A stretch of DNA of 64,000 nt from Paenibacillus sambharensis (GTDB lineage Bacteria > Bacillota > Bacilli > Paenibacillales > Paenibacillaceae), in contig NZ_QKRB01000057.1 of the NCBI RefSeq assembly GCF_003233845.1, forward strand, positions 434,001 through 498,000. Reading direction: 5' to 3'. The notes beneath the pieces are model-generated. The model was not told the DNA's origin. It searched no databases and saw nothing but the letters and a program-made list of their open reading frames with translations. Position numbers and translations under genes: made by a program. Every line of letters begins with the position of its first letter. The first letter of the stretch is position 1. Of the stretch, positions 62,929 through 64,000 are shown one piece after another.

Positions 62929-63431
62929 GCGGCTATGAACTGCGGCGGATGACGGAGGATTCCCTTGAGGAAGCGTACAGGCTGGAAGCGGCCTCCTATA
63001 CAGAGGAAGCAGCTGCAACGCTGGAAGCGTTCCGTTACCGGCTGGACAGATATCCCGGGTATTTCTGGGGTGCATGGAAGGCCGGCAGACTGGCCGGCAT
63101 TGTCAATGGCATAAGGACCTTCCAGGAGGATACCAGCTCGGATGATATGAAGGGGAGTCATCTGGAGAATGGGCAAGGTCCGAACCTTTGCGTACTGACA
63201 GTGGCCGTGAGTGCAGACAGCCAGAGGCAGGGGATCGGCAGCCTGCTGGTGCGGCAAATCGTTGATCAGGCTGTGGCAGACAGGCTTGCATCCGTCATTC
63301 TGATGTGCGAGGAGCACCTGATCCCTTTTTACGAACAGCTTGGATTTGAGTATCTAGGTGAATCATCCTCACGGCACGGGGGCATTGCCTGGTTTGATAT
63401 GAGAATGTTACTGCATGATCATAAAGGCTAA
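62925..63431 (+). CDS. GNAT-family N-acetyltransferase
   Basis: 168-residue GNAT protein: YELRRMTEDSLEEAYRLE start, acetyl-CoA site LTVAVSADSQRQGIGSLLVRQIV (R/QxxGxG/A) and the late YEQLGFEYLGES. GTG start overlapping the preceding gene by 4 bases (GTGA). Somewhat like arylalkylamine-type acetyltransferases in its final SSRHGGIAWFDM segment. Acceptor unknown. Confidence 0.88.
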   Translation: MSGYELRRMTEDSLEEAYRLEAASYTEEAAATLEAFRYRLDRYPGYFWGAWKAGRLAGIVNGIRTFQEDTSSDDMKGSHLENGQGPNLCVLTVAVSADSQRQGIGSLLVRQIVDQAVADRLASVILMCEEHLIPFYEQLGFEYLGESSSRHGGIAWFDMRMLLHDHKG

Positions 63432-63435
63432 GAAG

Positions 63436-63464
63436 AAGGGAAATTGACGGTCACTGTCGAATAA
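63436..63464 (+). promoter_or_regulatory. Sigma-H-type promoter overlapping a Spo0A box
   Basis: AAGGGAAAT (63436-63444), 11-base spacer, GTCGAATAA (63456-63464). Fits sigma-H -35 RNAGGAWWW (one mismatch) and -10 RNNGAATWW. TGTCGAA (63455-63461) is a consensus Spo0A box lying on the -10. Confidence 0.7.
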
Positions 63465-63495
63465 AGTTAGGTATCTGACATTAGGGAGCGGCTGC

Positions 63496-64000
63496 ATGGA
63501 CACCTACCTTATCCTCGTATTGACAGTAATGGCTGTCACGATCATAGGATTACTGCTATATATAACTAACAAAAATCGTATAAAAGAAGGAAGCAAGCGG
63601 CTGATTAGAGAGCGGGGAGCTGAAGCGTCCAAAGGCCACAAGACCGCAGGCTCTTCGCCAAGCTCCGGCAGAGGAAATACGGATGGCCCTCCAAGCATTC
63701 TTATCGTGGATGATCAGGCGGCCATCCGCATGCTGCTGGCTGAGGTCTTCCAATCATCAGGCCTGATCGTACATGAAGCATCCAGCGGCAAGACGGCAAT
63801 CGAACAATTTCGTGACCACCGGGTTGACTTTGTGCTGCTTGACCTGAAGATGCCCGACATGGATGGCCTGGAAGCCTTGAAGGAAATACGCCGGATGGAC
63901 CCGCATGTGCAGACCGTCATGATATCGGCGTATGGCGACGTAGATAAGGTTGAAACGGCACGCAAGCTGGGTGTGGAGAAATTTTTTACGAAGCCGTTTG
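63496..64000 (+). CDS. Spo0F-like response regulator with N-terminal membrane anchor, 3'-truncated
   Basis: 168 codons present, open to the window end. A transmembrane helix at about 3-24 (YLILVLTVMAVTIIGLLLYI), a basic Ser/Gly-rich linker, then a receiver from about 67: ILIVDDQAAIRMLL (Asp72-Asp73), phosphoacceptor Asp116 in LLDLKMPDMDG, MISAYG switch Ser144 and Lys166 in FFTKPF. The receiver resembles Spo0F, the phosphorelay relay protein, more than DNA-binding regulators; whether an output domain follows is not visible. RBS GGGAG 8 bases before ATG 63496. Sigma-H promoter with a 0A box upstream supports a sporulation role. Confidence 0.75.
   Translation, partial: MDTYLILVLTVMAVTIIGLLLYITNKNRIKEGSKRLIRERGAEASKGHKTAGSSPSSGRGNTDGPPSILIVDDQAAIRMLLAEVFQSSGLIVHEASSGKTAIEQFRDHRVDFVLLDLKMPDMDGLEALKEIRRMDPHVQTVMISAYGDVDKVETARKLGVEKFFTKPF

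Overview
The window looks like a chromosomal segment of a spore-forming Firmicute, most likely Paenibacillaceae (Paenibacillus-like). Support: a GlnR-controlled glnRA operon behind ynbB and hflX, a lexA/yneA pair with Gram-positive LexA (DinR) boxes, a Tlp spore protein behind a sigma-G-type promoter, a Spo0F-like receiver behind a sigma-H/Spo0A-type promoter, the pdhABCD order, an mrfAB repair pair, and moderately GC-rich coding with frequent GTG/TTG starts. The genus is inferred from gene style only. I see no rRNA, tRNA, CRISPR array or recognisable insertion sequence.

Layout. 1-6.2 kb: hflX (5'-truncated), ynbB-like PLP enzyme, glnR, glnA, then lexA divergent from yneA with five LexA-type boxes between them, and a ynzC-like gene. 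6.2-14.4 kb: aldo/keto reductase, membrane protein, HAD phosphatase, mtnD (minus), metH, rnz, tlp (minus). 14.5-21.4 kb: accessory region with a DUF457-type membrane hydrolase, a CBM25-FN3-GH13 alpha-amylase with a cre-like site, a diverged second copy of the hydrolase gene's 3' end after the amylase, then an AT-richer stretch with a Cys-containing secreted protein and an M28 lipoprotein peptidase. 21.6-31 kb: a DNA-repair-rich run (mrfA, mrfB, oxidoreductase, HAD, Fpg-like glycosylase, endonuclease IV, cREC-type receiver, YlmA-like ABC ATPase, RlmM/FtsJ-like methyltransferase). 31-40 kb: a Hanks kinase with an unusual C-terminal domain, an ABC-F ATPase, a two-component system, an NlpC/P60 hydrolase, a PhnP-like MBL hydrolase and ydbS/ydbT-like PH-domain proteins. 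40-45.4 kb: an unusual leader in front of a Smr-less MutS2-like ATPase, thiN, a TRIC-type channel, a LMW phosphatase and an esterase. 45.6-54.4 kb: pdhABCD, thioesterase, thyA, dfrA, gltD. 54.5-64 kb: a hypothetical gene, a membrane-anchored glucosaminidase-like protein, a BtrH_N-like orphan, topB, a Cys-rich pentapeptide protein, HAD hydrolase, two tiny regulated genes (one with a sigma-G-type promoter, one with two LexA boxes), a PhnC-like ATPase, GNAT, and a 3'-truncated Spo0F-like receiver with an N-terminal membrane anchor.

Most interesting. (1) The 40.25-40.63 kb leader has a good promoter, an RBS, a nine-codon leader peptide (MLVVVLNS), a long rod-like fold whose 5' arm overlaps that peptide, and two intrinsic terminators before a Smr-less MutS2-like gene. 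This is the layout expected for ribosome-stalling attenuation of a gene related to a ribosome-collision factor. (2) A Spo0F-like receiver tethered by an N-terminal membrane helix, with a sigma-H promoter overlapping a Spo0A box. (3) Two tiny genes with clear regulatory signatures, one SOS and one forespore. (4) A Hanks kinase fused to a ParA/MinD-like domain that lacks the P-loop lysine.
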